Assembly (NCBI RefSeq): GCF_024198175.1
Contig: NZ_JAJVKV010000003.1
Coordinates: forward strand, 744,001-808,000
DNA from: Pyxidicoccus xibeiensis
Lineage (GTDB): Bacteria; Myxococcota; Myxococcia; Myxococcales; Myxococcaceae
Direction: 5' to 3'
Length of the DNA stretch: 64,000 nt
Part shown: positions 1 through 8,515 of the stretch, piece by piece
Layout: every line of letters starts with the position of its first letter
Numbering within the stretch: position 1 is the first letter of the stretch
Notes under the pieces: generated by a model
Told to the model about the DNA's origin: nothing
The model's input: the letters and a program-made list of their open reading frames with translations, nothing else
The model's database searches: none
Translations under genes and position numbers: made by a program

Positions 1-227
1 CGCTGGCCCAGCGCCACCGCACCGGCCAGCTCCGCCTCCGTGACGGGCCCGTGCTGCAGCAGCTCGAGGTACTGAAGCTCCGTCCGGCCCAGTGCGAGCA
101 CCGCCGCCGCCGCGTCGTTCACGAACTCCGCGGCCAGCTGGAACCGGGGAATCTCGCGCATGAGCTCCGCGCCCACCGCGTCACGCTTGCTGTCTCTGCG
201 CACGGGCGTTCGAGCAGTCCGCGTCAC
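1..227 (-). CDS. MarR-like transcriptional regulator, N-terminal part
   Basis: Only the first 75 codons lie in the window; the gene runs off the left edge. The GTG start at 227-225 overlaps the TGA of the upstream lipoprotein gene in a GTGA tetranucleotide, which indicates translational coupling. After a basic N-terminus the reading contains a stretch ending in LGRTELQYLELLQHG followed by PVTEAELAGAV. This pattern fits the start of a winged-helix domain of the MarR type: a helix, then the short segment leading to the HTH. The recognition helix and wing are outside the window, so the family call is tentative and any target is unknown. Confidence 0.55.
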   Translation of the reverse strand, partial: MTRTARTPVRRDSKRDAVGAELMREIPRFQLAAEFVNDAAAAVLALGRTELQYLELLQHGPVTEAELAGAVALGQ

Positions 228-682
228 AGCAGCTCCAGCGTGGACAGCGACAGCTCCACGCGCGAGGACAATGAGCCGTAGTCGCGCTCGGGCGCGGTGA
301 AGGTGACGAGCAGGAAGCTGCCCGCCCGTGGCAGGAAGTACACCAGGGTCCGCTTCCCTCCGTCGGCGAACTCGTAACGGGACACCGGGCCCGCGGGCAG
401 CGTGCCTCGCGAGTCCGCCACCAACCTGCCAGGGACGGCCAGCCCCGCCGCGCCCAGCACCGCCTCCGGGCCGGCATCGAGCGCGGGAGGCGCTGCCTTC
501 ACCGAGCGCAGCTCCAGCCCCTGCTTGAAGCGAGCGACCACGGACGCGCCGGCCACCTCTTCCGACTCCAGCTTCATGGCGGACGGAGGCTTGTACCGGA
601 CGCCGAGCGCCGACGAGGTGAAGTCTCGCGAGCACCCGAGGACACCCAACACGAGGAACCACACCAGCACGCAATTTCTCAC
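224..682 (-). CDS. Small lipoprotein of unknown function
   Basis: Product of about 152 residues. I chose the GTG at 682 because it places a short basic N-terminus and a hydrophobic stretch (VLVWFLVLGVLGC) directly at the start, with LGC as lipobox; an upstream in-frame start at 760 would add 26 residues unlike a signal peptide. The mature part is a mixed alpha/beta sequence ending in strands such as RTLVYFLPRAGSFLLVTFTA. I do not recognise a family. It is probably a membrane-anchored envelope protein cotranscribed with the following MarR-like gene, whose start overlaps its stop codon. Confidence 0.6.
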   Translation of the reverse strand: MRNCVLVWFLVLGVLGCSRDFTSSALGVRYKPPSAMKLESEEVAGASVVARFKQGLELRSVKAAPPALDAGPEAVLGAAGLAVPGRLVADSRGTLPAGPVSRYEFADGGKRTLVYFLPRAGSFLLVTFTAPERDYGSLSSRVELSLSTLELL

Positions 683-867
683 GGCCCCGACTCTGCCATG
701 GCACCCGGGCCGGCGTGTCGGGCACTCACGCGCCGCTGCGTCTTTCCGCAGGCCCCACACGCCTGGCCCGCATTCGCGCGTACTTCCACGGGACGGCGGA
801 GCACTGACGACCCGTGCGTGGCCCCCGGGCGGGGCGCCTCGCGGGCCCCGCCCTCCGCGCCGCCCGG

Positions 868-3177
868 CTACCCCGGAATCAGGAAGCGGGCGATGACGCG
901 CTTGAGGCCCACGGTTCCGCCGAACTCCACCGTCACCTTCGCGTTGGGGCCGCTGCCATCCGCGGACACGATGCGGCCGGTGCCGAACTGCTCGTGGCGC
1001 ACGCGCATGCCGCGCACGTCCCCACCGACGCCGTCCATGTCCGACGCCTGCGAGTACGAGCGGTCGACGCGCGGCCCATCATCCTCGTCCCAGTTGCGCT
1101 TGCGAGGTGCCACCGGCACCGCGCGGGACGGCGCCGCAACCTCCTGCTCGCTGATGCCGAAGAGCGCCGGAGGCACGTCCTGCAGGAAGCGGCTGGGCGG
1201 GTTGTAGCGCAGCTCGCCGAACAGCGAGCGGCACTGCGCCAGGCTCACGAAGAGCCGCTTGCGCGCGCGGGTGAAGCCCACGTAGCAGAGGCGCCGCTCC
1301 TCGGCCATCTCCTCCCCGTTGTCCGGGTCCTCGCCCTTGAGCGCACGCGCATGCGGGAAGACGTTGTCCTCCAGGCCCGTCATGAAGACCGCGTCGAACT
1401 CCAGGCCCTTCGCCGCGTGCAGCGTCATCAGCGCCACGCGGCCCTCGCCCACCTCCGCGTCCGCCTCGCCCACCAGCGAAATCTGCTCGAGGAAGGCCTG
1501 CAAGGGCGGCACGTCCGCGGACAGCGGGGCCGCGTCCACCTCGGGAGGCACCTCCGCGGGCGCGTTCTGCGCCGCCGCCACCGCCGCGGCCGCCCGGTTC
1601 AAATCAAACTCCTGCGCTGCGCCCAGGAACTCCTTGAGGTTCTCCGCGCGCGTCTGGGACTCGTCGCTGCTCTCCGCCTGCAGCGTCTCCACCAGCTTCG
1701 TCTCGCGCAGCATCTGGTCCACCGCGCCCGCCGCGTCCTTCGCCTCCTGCGCGAAGGCCGTCAGCGAGGACAGCAGCGCGTGGAAGCCCCTCAGCCGCTT
1801 CACCGCCGCGGAGTTGAGCATCGGGATGAGGCCCGGGTCGGCCAGCGCCTCGTACAGGCTCACGCCCTTCGAGTTGGCGAAGTCCGTCACCCGCTCCACC
1901 GTGGTGTCACCGATGCCACGCGCCGGCGTGTTGATGATGCGCAGCAGGTCCGCGTCCGAGCGGGGGTTCACCATCAACCTCAGATATGCGGAGGCGTCGC
2001 GCACCTCCGCCCGGTCATAGAAGCTGCGGCCGCTCACCAGCGTGTACGGCACCCGCGCCAGCCGCAGCGCCTCTTCCAGCACGCGGCTCTGCGCGTTCAC
2101 CCGGTAGAACACCGCCATGCTGGAGAACTTGATGAAGCCCTCCCGCTGGAGCGCCAGTATCTGCCGCGCCACCTCCTGCGCCTCCGAGCGCTCGTCCCGG
2201 TTGAGCAGGAGGTTCAGCGTCTGGCCCTTCTGCCTGTCGGACCAGAGCTTCTTCGGCATGCGCCGCGTGTTCTTGCTGATGACCTCGTGCGCCGCCGTGA
2301 GGATGTTCTGGTCGGAGCGGTAGTTCTGCTCCAACTTCACCACCTTCGCGCCGGGGTACTGGTCCGGGAAGTTGAGGATGTTGTCCACGTTGGCGCCGCG
2401 CCAGCGGTAGATGGACTGGTCGTCGTCGCCCACCACCACCAGGTTCGCCGACGGGGGCGGCGCCAGCTGCTTGAGCAGCTCGTACTGCACGGGGTTGGTG
2501 TCCTGGAACTCGTCCACCAGCACGTGGTGGAAGCGGCGCCGGTAGTTGTCCAGCACCTCCGGCCGCGTGCGGAACAGCGTCACCAGGAGCAGCAGCAGGT
2601 CGCCGAAGTCCACCGCGTTGGCCGCGCGCAGCCGCTCCTGGTACGCCGCGTACACCTTGCGGATGAGCAGGCCGCGCTCGTCCCCCGGCTCCACCACCAT
2701 GTGCTCCGGCAGGCGCGCCGCGTTCTTCTCCTGGTCGATGCGGTGCAGCACCTCGCGCGGCTGGAGCTGGTCGATGCCCGCCTCGCGCATGGCCCGCTTC
2801 ACCACGTTGAGCTGGTCGCTGTCGTCGTAGATGACGAACGAGCGGGTGAGCCCCACGTGCTCCGCCTCGCGGCGCAGAATCATGGCCGCGGACGAGTGGA
2901 AGGTGCTCACCACCAGGTCGTTCGCCTGGGCACCGAGCAGCTGCGTCAGGCGGTCCCTCATCTCCCGGGCCGCCTTGTTGGTGAACGTCACGGCGAGGAT
3001 GCGCCACGGGAAGACGCCGTGGACCTTCACCAGGTACGCCACCCGGCGGGTGATGACGCGCGTCTTGCCACTGCCGGCGCCCGACAGGACGAGCAGCGGG
3101 CCAGTGCCGTGCAGCACGGCCTCCATCTGAGGCGGGTTCAGGTCTTCGAGGAGTGCGGATTCGTGGGGATTCTTCAC
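868..3177 (-). CDS. pcrA: ATP-dependent DNA helicase PcrA/UvrD (SF1A)
   Basis: A 769-residue 3'-to-5' superfamily 1A helicase, the usual length for PcrA/UvrD; the family acts in nucleotide excision repair and in clearing protein and RNA polymerase roadblocks. Visible motifs: NPPQMEAV Q-motif, Walker A SGAGSGKTR (about residues 32-40), Walker B with VDEFQDTN (about 220), motif III around GDDDQSIYRWRGA, motif IV QNYRS, and motif V TLHAAKGLEFDAVF. The C-terminus carries the PcrA-type tail with RVRHEQFGTGRIV, which in Bacillus PcrA contacts RNA polymerase. It is a stand-alone gene, divergent from the thioesterase gene, and ends with a compact TAG/TGA region before the upstream lipoprotein. Confidence 0.95.
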   Translation of the reverse strand: MKNPHESALLEDLNPPQMEAVLHGTGPLLVLSGAGSGKTRVITRRVAYLVKVHGVFPWRILAVTFTNKAAREMRDRLTQLLGAQANDLVVSTFHSSAAMILRREAEHVGLTRSFVIYDDSDQLNVVKRAMREAGIDQLQPREVLHRIDQEKNAARLPEHMVVEPGDERGLLIRKVYAAYQERLRAANAVDFGDLLLLLVTLFRTRPEVLDNYRRRFHHVLVDEFQDTNPVQYELLKQLAPPPSANLVVVGDDDQSIYRWRGANVDNILNFPDQYPGAKVVKLEQNYRSDQNILTAAHEVISKNTRRMPKKLWSDRQKGQTLNLLLNRDERSEAQEVARQILALQREGFIKFSSMAVFYRVNAQSRVLEEALRLARVPYTLVSGRSFYDRAEVRDASAYLRLMVNPRSDADLLRIINTPARGIGDTTVERVTDFANSKGVSLYEALADPGLIPMLNSAAVKRLRGFHALLSSLTAFAQEAKDAAGAVDQMLRETKLVETLQAESSDESQTRAENLKEFLGAAQEFDLNRAAAAVAAAQNAPAEVPPEVDAAPLSADVPPLQAFLEQISLVGEADAEVGEGRVALMTLHAAKGLEFDAVFMTGLEDNVFPHARALKGEDPDNGEEMAEERRLCYVGFTRARKRLFVSLAQCRSLFGELRYNPPSRFLQDVPPALFGISEQEVAAPSRAVPVAPRKRNWDEDDGPRVDRSYSQASDMDGVGGDVRGMRVRHEQFGTGRIVSADGSGPNAKVTVEFGGTVGLKRVIARFLIPG

Positions 3178-3302
3178 GGGAGGCTCGAAAGAGAACCCCT
3201 GCTTCTAACGTCTTTCCCCCTCCGGTGGGCGCCCTTCCACCAGGGCCTGATGCCTGCCCGGTCCCCCGCCCACCCAGGCGTCATATATAAGGATGGAGAC
3301 CC

Positions 3303-3788
3303 ATGTCCGACTCCCCGTCCGGCCCCCCCGCCCGGCCCTCCCAGGCCGATCTGGACCGCTACGCCGCGCTCTTCACCCAGAGCCTCAGCCTCCGCTACTT
3401 CGGCGCGCACCTGTCCTTTCCCGAAGGAAAGAAGGTCGTCGTCACCCTGCCGGAGGTCCGCCCCGAGCACCGCGGCGGCCTGGGCACCGCCTCCGCCGTC
3501 AACGGCGCGATTCTCGCCGCCCTCTTCGACCTGGCCATCGGCTGCAGCGGCGCCCTGGTGGACCCCTCGCGCCGCTGCGCCACCGTGCAGCTGTCCATGA
3601 GCTTCGAGCGCCCCGTCACCGGCGACGCCATCCGCGTGGAGGCGGAGCTGACCAGCCGCAGCGTCTCCCTCCTCTTCGCCTCCGCCCAGGTGTACGACAG
3701 CCAGGGCCGCGCCTGCGGCCGCTGCCAGGGCGTCGTGAAGCTCTCCACCCTCCCCTGGCCGTCCGGGGAAAGCCCCGCCGTCAACTGA
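3303..3788 (+). CDS. PaaI-family hotdog thioesterase
   Basis: A 161-residue single hotdog-fold protein. The sequence RPEHRGGLGTASAVNGAILAALFDLAIG matches the PaaI/YbgC-like active-site helix, where the HxGG-like segment (HRGGLGT) and the acidic residue in the long helix (FDLAIG) normally act on acyl-CoA or phenylacetyl-CoA-type thioesters. A second half with FERPVTGDAIRVEAEL and SVSLLFASAQVYD forms the expected beta strands. The ATG at 3303 follows a short divergent intergenic region shared with pcrA. The substrate cannot be inferred. It ends 123 bp before the sigma-factor start. Confidence 0.8.
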   Translation: MSDSPSGPPARPSQADLDRYAALFTQSLSLRYFGAHLSFPEGKKVVVTLPEVRPEHRGGLGTASAVNGAILAALFDLAIGCSGALVDPSRRCATVQLSMSFERPVTGDAIRVEAELTSRSVSLLFASAQVYDSQGRACGRCQGVVKLSTLPWPSGESPAVN

Positions 3789-3911
3789 CCTTTGGCCACC
3801 CCTCCCCACATCTTCCCGGCTCCCGCCGATATGTCCGGCACGGACACACGTTACCCGGGCACCGGGGAGGAGTCGGGCCCCGGAGACGCTACAGAGCGAC
3901 GGGAAGACGGC

Positions 3912-4553
3912 ATGAGTGCAGCCGTGCAGGGCCTGCGGATGACGCTTCGGATGCCTAGGGAAGCCGACGAGCCAGTGGAAGCCGCGCGAGGGGGGGATGA
4001 GGACTCCCTGTCGCGGCGTGCACTGGCGGGCGACCGGACGGCCTGGGATGCGTTGGTGGCGCGCCACCACCGCCGGGTCGTGGTATCGCTGCTCGCCAAA
4101 GGCGTCCGGGTGGACCGGGCGCATGAGCTGGCCCAGGAGACCTGGGCGCGGCTCATCCAGCAACAGCAGCGTGGGCTGCTGACGGAACTGCGCCTGCCGA
4201 ACCTCGCCCTCACCCAGGCGGCCTTCCTGGCCGCGGACGATGCCCGCCGCTCCCGGCGGGAGTCCATCTCCGGTGCGGTGGACGAGCTTCCGGAGCGTCA
4301 GCATCCGGTGGACCCGGCGGTGTCCGCGGAGCGGCGCCTCTTGTCCGAGGAGCAGCTTTCCCGTGCCCATGCCGCGCTGGCGCAGGTGTCGCCGAGCGCG
4401 CGCAGCGTCTTCCTCCTGGCCTGTGACGGCCAGGAGCTACCCCATGCCGAAGTCGCCGCGCGTGTCGGCCTGTCCGTCCAGCGCGTACGACAGATCCTGT
4501 GCGAGGTCCGGAAGAAGCTTCGGACCGCGCTCGAGGAGGAGACCCATGCTTAA
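3912..4553 (+). CDS. Sigma-70-family (ECF-like) RNA polymerase sigma factor
   Basis: About 213 residues from the ATG at 3912, which has a GGGAAGA ribosome-binding sequence. The frame is open further upstream (ATG 3831, TTG 3792) but those lack a site. Region 2 is seen in AWDALVARHHRRVVVSLLAK followed by RAHELAQETWARL; region 4 is the HTH near the C-terminus (LPHAEVAARVGLSVQRVRQI). There is a long Ser/Arg-rich linker between them. The stop overlaps the start of a zinc-finger anti-sigma gene by 8 bp, the standard arrangement for an ECF sigma factor with its antagonist. The regulon is unknown. Confidence 0.82.
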   Translation: MSAAVQGLRMTLRMPREADEPVEAARGGDEDSLSRRALAGDRTAWDALVARHHRRVVVSLLAKGVRVDRAHELAQETWARLIQQQQRGLLTELRLPNLALTQAAFLAADDARRSRRESISGAVDELPERQHPVDPAVSAERRLLSEEQLSRAHAALAQVSPSARSVFLLACDGQELPHAEVAARVGLSVQRVRQILCEVRKKLRTALEEETHA

Positions 4554-5091
4554 GCCCCACCTGACCCGCGACTCCGCGGAGCAATACATCCTGGGGGCCC
4601 TGCCACCCGAGAAGGCGGCGGCGCTGGAGGCCCACACGCTGGAGTGCGAGCCCTGCGCCCTGCTCCTCCAGGAAGAGGCCGTCCTGTCCGAGCAGCTCGA
4701 AGAGGTGGCCAGCGCTTTCCCTCGGGAGGACCGCGTCATCCGCCCCGCCCGCTGGCACGCGCGGCGCGTGGCGGCCGGCGCGGTCGGCGCGGCCCTGGCC
4801 GCCGCGGCTTCGCTCGCGCTCATCCTGCTGCCCGGCGGCCGAGGCGTGCCTTCCCCCGGCCCCGGCGCACCTGGCGTGACGTCGCCCGTGGTGGACTTCG
4901 AGATGGCGGAGCAGCAGAACAACTTCCTGGACTGCCCGGACCTGGCCACCCAGGACAGCTGCCTGCGGGATGCGCAGGACCGCGGGCTGCTCGTCCAGAA
5001 TCCGCGGGGCACGCTCGACGTGCCGCGCTACGAGGCCCGCACCGGCCTCCCCGAGGGCGCGCTGAGCGCGCGCCGTCCCGTGTCGCTGTGA
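4546..5091 (+). CDS. Membrane-anchored zinc-finger anti-sigma factor
   Basis: A 181-residue protein beginning at the ATG at 4546, 8 bp inside the sigma gene, so it is probably translationally coupled. Near residues 27-34 it has a HTLECEPC motif (H-x3-C-x2-C), the zinc-binding signature of the anti-sigma domain (ZAS/zf-HC2) that holds the partner sigma factor. A single hydrophobic segment (RVAAGAVGAALAAAASLALILL, about residues 74-95) would anchor it in the inner membrane. The extracytoplasmic C-terminus has paired Cys residues (LDCPD, DSCLRD). The likely signal path is regulated release of the sigma factor; that is inferred from family knowledge. Confidence 0.85.
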   Translation: MLKPHLTRDSAEQYILGALPPEKAAALEAHTLECEPCALLLQEEAVLSEQLEEVASAFPREDRVIRPARWHARRVAAGAVGAALAAAASLALILLPGGRGVPSPGPGAPGVTSPVVDFEMAEQQNNFLDCPDLATQDSCLRDAQDRGLLVQNPRGTLDVPRYEARTGLPEGALSARRPVSL

Positions 5092-5102
5092 GGATGCCCG
5101 CC

Positions 5103-6275
5103 ATGGACTTCCGGAAGAAACTCGCCACCCTGCTGCTCGCGCTGGCCGCCACCGCGGCCGGGGCGCAGCCGTCGGGGGGTAGCCAGAAGCTGCCGGTCGG
5201 CTGGTACGTCACGGAGAGCGCGCCCAAGCGCTACGAGGCGGGCGTGGACAGCAGCGCCCCCTGCGAGGGCACCCGCAGCGCGTACCTGCGCTCGCTGACG
5301 CCGGACGAGAACGGCTACGGCACCTTCATGCAGGCCTTCGGCGCGCAGGACTTCCGCGGCAAGCGGCTGCGCTTCTCCGCCGCCCTGCGTGTGAAGGACG
5401 TGGAGGGCTGGGCCGGCCTGTGGATGCGCGTGGAGGGCCCGGACCCGAAGCAGCCGCTCGCCTTCGACAACATGCAGTCGCGCGCGCTGGTGGGCTCGGT
5501 GGGCTGCAAGCGCTACGAGGTGGTGCTGGACGTGCCGAAGGAGGCCACCACCATCATGGCCGGCCTCATCATGAGCGGCACCGGCCATGCGTGGATGGGC
5601 GGCGTGCGCTTCGAGCCGGTGGATGCCTCGGTGCCGGTGACGGACCTGCTGGCCGCGCGGCCCGTGGTGGCCTCCAACGGCCCCGCCAGCCTGGAGGAGT
5701 CCGCGCCCGTGGCCCGGAACGACCAGCTCCCGCTGGGCCGCGTGGGCGACGTCTGGTTCAACCATGGCCGCGTCGCCGCGGACAAGCCGTACACCCGGCG
5801 CGGGGACGGCGTCTGGGTGAGCATCCTCTCCGAGGAGGTCTACGAGCACGGCATCGAGGTGACGGGCACCTACGGCCAGCGCCAGCTTGCGCTGAAGGTG
5901 AAGGCCGGCGGGCCGCGCACCACCATCGAGGGCACGTGGGGCGGCGAGCCCGTCAACATCGTCATCTCGCCGGAGCGGCTCGCCATGCGCTGGGGCCGCC
6001 TCACGCGGGATTTGCCGCGCGACAAGAGCGCCCAGGTGGACAGCTCGTGCAACCGCTACCAGGTCTCCGACGGGCCGCGCGTGACGGATCAGCTCGACGT
6101 GTGCGGCGCGGCGCTCGGCATCCGCCCGCCGAATGCCCAGCTCGTCGTGGCCCTGCTGGCCAACGGCTTCCGCCCCACCCTGCCGCCGCAGACCTTCCCC
6201 ATTCCCCAGCCGCCCGTGCGCAGCCGCCAGGCGCTCGACACGGAGCGCGCCCGGGACAGCACGATGACGCCGTGA
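5103..6275 (+). CDS. Secreted protein of unknown function downstream of the sigma/anti-sigma pair
   Basis: About 390 residues from the ATG at 5103, chosen over the ATG at 5094 because GAGGA at 5090-5094 is correctly spaced to it. The N-terminus is a signal peptide (LLLALAATAAGAQ). The N-terminal half contains a beta-rich region with a short motif repeated in many bacterial proteins (FRGKRLRFSAALR, WAGLWMRVEGPD, LAFDNMQSR), probably a jelly-roll or carbohydrate-binding-like fold. The C-terminal half is another beta-rich region with a few Cys residues. It lies 11 bp after the anti-sigma gene, so it may be the sensor or an output of that system. Function is not assigned. Confidence 0.65.
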   Translation: MDFRKKLATLLLALAATAAGAQPSGGSQKLPVGWYVTESAPKRYEAGVDSSAPCEGTRSAYLRSLTPDENGYGTFMQAFGAQDFRGKRLRFSAALRVKDVEGWAGLWMRVEGPDPKQPLAFDNMQSRALVGSVGCKRYEVVLDVPKEATTIMAGLIMSGTGHAWMGGVRFEPVDASVPVTDLLAARPVVASNGPASLEESAPVARNDQLPLGRVGDVWFNHGRVAADKPYTRRGDGVWVSILSEEVYEHGIEVTGTYGQRQLALKVKAGGPRTTIEGTWGGEPVNIVISPERLAMRWGRLTRDLPRDKSAQVDSSCNRYQVSDGPRVTDQLDVCGAALGIRPPNAQLVVALLANGFRPTLPPQTFPIPQPPVRSRQALDTERARDSTMTP

Positions 6276-6288
6276 ACTGAAGTGAGCA

Positions 6289-6315
6289 CCGGGGGCCCGT
6301 GAAAGCGGGCCCCGG
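6289..6315. terminator. Bidirectional hairpin terminator between convergent genes
   Basis: A 10-bp G+C stem (6289-6299 pairing with 6306-6315, with one bulged G) and a short TGAAAG loop sit between the convergent secreted-protein gene and the anti-sigma-like gene. There is no U tract, as is usual in this G+C-rich sequence. Confidence 0.5.
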
Positions 6316-6339
6316 CTCACGCAAGGCAGGTGCGGCGCG

Positions 6340-7521
6340 TCAGAAGGAGAAGTCCCGGTCCAGCGTCTCGCCGCCAGCCTGCACCGAGAGGTGGGCAGAG
6401 CGGGCGCCGGTGGAGGACGCGGACGTCAAGTCAAACGCGATGCCCTCCGGACCGTGGGTGGGCTTGAGCGAGGGACGGCCGGGACTGAGGAACACCGCCG
6501 CCGTGACGGAGCGGCCGGAGAGGGGCTGCACCAGCAGGCGCACCCGCTGGCGCTCGCGCACCAGCACCACGCGGAAGTCGCGTCGCTCGTCCAGCACCTC
6601 GCGCTGCTCCGGGTGCCGGGCCGACGTCGGCCGGTGTGACACGGGCGCGCGGGAGCTGCGCGCGGAGCGGCCCACCGTGCCCTCCTCCATGTCCAGCGCC
6701 TCGTCGATGGCCTCGTCGCCCTCGTCCAGCGCCAGCACGGCCTGGGCACACTCGCCGCAGCGGGCCGTGTGCGCGTCCAGCCGCGAGCGCTCGTCCTCGG
6801 ACAGCAGGCCCATGTCGAGCCGCCAGAGGTCGTCCGCGGTGAGGTGACGGCGCGGGGGCGCGTCCACCGGCGCGGCATCCGCCATGTCCGCGCGGCACTC
6901 GGTGCAGCCCTGGAGGTGGGAGGTGAGGTTCTGGGGCCGGCCCGTCCAGGTGGCCACCAGGTCATCGCAGCCGGCCCGGGCGGAGAACCACCAGGCCGTG
7001 TCCTGCTCGGCGGAGTCGAGCAGGTCGCGCTCCTGCCGTCGCTGCGGATTCAACGGGATGAACCAGCGGGCTCTCGGGCGGAGTGACGAATCCAATGTCC
7101 CGAGCGCGGAGAGAAAGCGGTCTCGCAGCTGCGCCCCCTCGCCATCGAGCGCGCCATGAAGGCCCTCCCAGGCGGCCAGCGCAAATGCGGCGGAGGCGGC
7201 CCTGTCCCGGGCGGCAAGTCCTTCCAGCGCGGAGGTCCGCCACATCTCGGACTCCTCACCACCGTCCAGCGCCACCTCGACAGCTTCTTCCGCGGCCCTC
7301 AGCAGCACCGGCTGCAGCGACTGGGGCTTCTGGGCCTTCAGCCAGGCCTCGACTTGCGGACGACCCAGGCCGCGCAGGGCGGCCTCCACACCTTCCACCC
7401 CCACCCGGGAGGAGCGACGCATCAGGTCGCCGGCGGCCTCGAGAACTTCACCGGGGGAAGACTTCGCCGCGGTCAGCTGGGTGCGGCGGGCGGAATAGCG
7501 GGACAGAGCGTCAACAATCAT
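6340..7521 (-). CDS. Zinc-finger anti-sigma-like regulatory protein
   Basis: A 393-residue soluble protein with a clear AGGAGG site 9 bp before its ATG. It has two Cys-containing zinc-finger segments: LQGCTECRADMAD (about 205-217) and a canonical HTARCGECAQAVLALDEG (H-x3-C-x2-C, about 250), as in anti-sigma domains. The N-terminal 190 residues are helical and Ala-rich, and the C-terminal 110 residues are a beta-rich domain ending in GGETLDRDFSF. No membrane segment is visible, so it is probably a cytoplasmic anti-sigma factor or sensor. It lies 46 bp downstream of the ECF sigma gene, its probable partner. Confidence 0.65.
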   Translation of the reverse strand: MIVDALSRYSARRTQLTAAKSSPGEVLEAAGDLMRRSSRVGVEGVEAALRGLGRPQVEAWLKAQKPQSLQPVLLRAAEEAVEVALDGGEESEMWRTSALEGLAARDRAASAAFALAAWEGLHGALDGEGAQLRDRFLSALGTLDSSLRPRARWFIPLNPQRRQERDLLDSAEQDTAWWFSARAGCDDLVATWTGRPQNLTSHLQGCTECRADMADAAPVDAPPRRHLTADDLWRLDMGLLSEDERSRLDAHTARCGECAQAVLALDEGDEAIDEALDMEEGTVGRSARSSRAPVSHRPTSARHPEQREVLDERRDFRVVLVRERQRVRLLVQPLSGRSVTAAVFLSPGRPSLKPTHGPEGIAFDLTSASSTGARSAHLSVQAGGETLDRDFSF

Positions 7522-7567
7522 GGGTTCAATCCTCCTGGGTACCCCGGGGTGTGGCCGGGAAGGAGGC

Positions 7568-8236
7568 TCACGCTTCCTCCCCTTGCGACTCGCGCTGGAG
7601 GTCCAGCAGGTAGAGCTTCAGGTAGGCCTGCGCGCGGCTGACGCGCTTGTAGGAGTTGACCACGCTGATATTCAGGCGCCGAGCACATTCCTCGTGATCC
7701 TCGACGTCCTCGTGGTGGTACAGCTCCCATGCTGAGGCCTCCTTCGGGTGCTCCTCCTGCAGACGGGCAAACGCCGCCCAGTACAGCTCCTGGGCTTCGG
7801 CCCGCTCCTCACGTCGCTTCCCTGCTTCCACCGCCCGAGCCACCTCGGAAGGGGGCTCCTCCATGACCTCATCGGGGTCCGACGGGGGCGCCGCGAGCTC
7901 CTCGCGGTGCCGCCGGTAGAAGTCGATGGCCACGTGCTTGACGATGCGCAGGAAGAACGTCTTTGGGGACGCGCTGCGGCCCGGCATCTGCTCGGAGACG
8001 CCCCGGAACTGGTCCAGACCCCGGTCGAGGAACTTCCCGACCGCGTCCTGGAAGAGCTCATCGGCGTCCGCGGGAGACCCACGGCCGTAGCTCGCCTGAA
8101 TCTTGCTGATGACGTAGCGCGCGGGGCGGCCCCACCGGTCCACGAGGGAACCGAGGGGGGCCCCGACGGGCTCGCCAGCGGAGCGGCGGCGGACCACCTC
8201 CGCGAACAATTCGTCATCCGTGAGCTGCTCGTACAC
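7568..8236 (-). CDS. ECF-family RNA polymerase sigma factor
   Basis: A 222-residue protein starting at GTG 8236. Region 2 is recognisable in ADELFQDAVGKFLDRGLDQF and KTFFLRIVKHVAIDFYRRHRE, and region 4 in LYHHEDVEDHEECARRLNISVVNSYKRVSRA, which forms the -35-binding HTH. An acidic spacer with Glu-rich segments separates the two. The gene is the first of a two-gene minus-strand unit with the zinc-finger protein. The 279 bp between its start and RNA1 carry its promoter region and hold a strong hairpin (8416-8480). The regulon is unknown. Confidence 0.8.
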   Translation of the reverse strand: MYEQLTDDELFAEVVRRRSAGEPVGAPLGSLVDRWGRPARYVISKIQASYGRGSPADADELFQDAVGKFLDRGLDQFRGVSEQMPGRSASPKTFFLRIVKHVAIDFYRRHREELAAPPSDPDEVMEEPPSEVARAVEAGKRREERAEAQELYWAAFARLQEEHPKEASAWELYHHEDVEDHEECARRLNISVVNSYKRVSRAQAYLKLYLLDLQRESQGEEA

Positions 8237-8415
8237 CGGAAGGACCTGAGGGCTGCGCCGGGCAGACCGCCCCGGGAGATGGGGTTACTGGGATGTGGCG
8301 CGGCAAGGTACCACGTTGGCATCCGCAGGCAGCCTCCGAGACGAGCAGGGGGCTCCGAACCGCCCGGAACACCGGACAGTCGGAACCTCCCAGGCCGGAC
8401 GGGGGTGGCGCCAAT

Positions 8416-8480
8416 TTCCTGACAAAATGCCTCCAAAGAGAGGACGGGGGCCGGAAGGGGGAAAATCCCCCCGTCAGGAA
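8416..8480. other. Nested or competing hairpins upstream of RNA1 and of the ECF sigma gene
   Basis: Two inverted repeats share part of the same 3' arm: 8416-8423 can pair with 8473-8480 (8 bp) and 8443-8450 with 8468-8475 (8 bp). The second stem can stack inside the outer five pairs of the first. The element lies in the 279-bp region between the divergent ECF sigma gene and RNA1. Confidence 0.4.
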
Positions 8481-8515
8481 CGCGGAAAAGGCGCGTCCCT
8501 GGCTCCATTGCTTTC

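Noticed and set aside
814..3600. A plus-strand open frame of 928 codons opposite pcrA
   Set aside because: Antisense to a clear helicase gene; composition is His/Arg/Leu low complexity.
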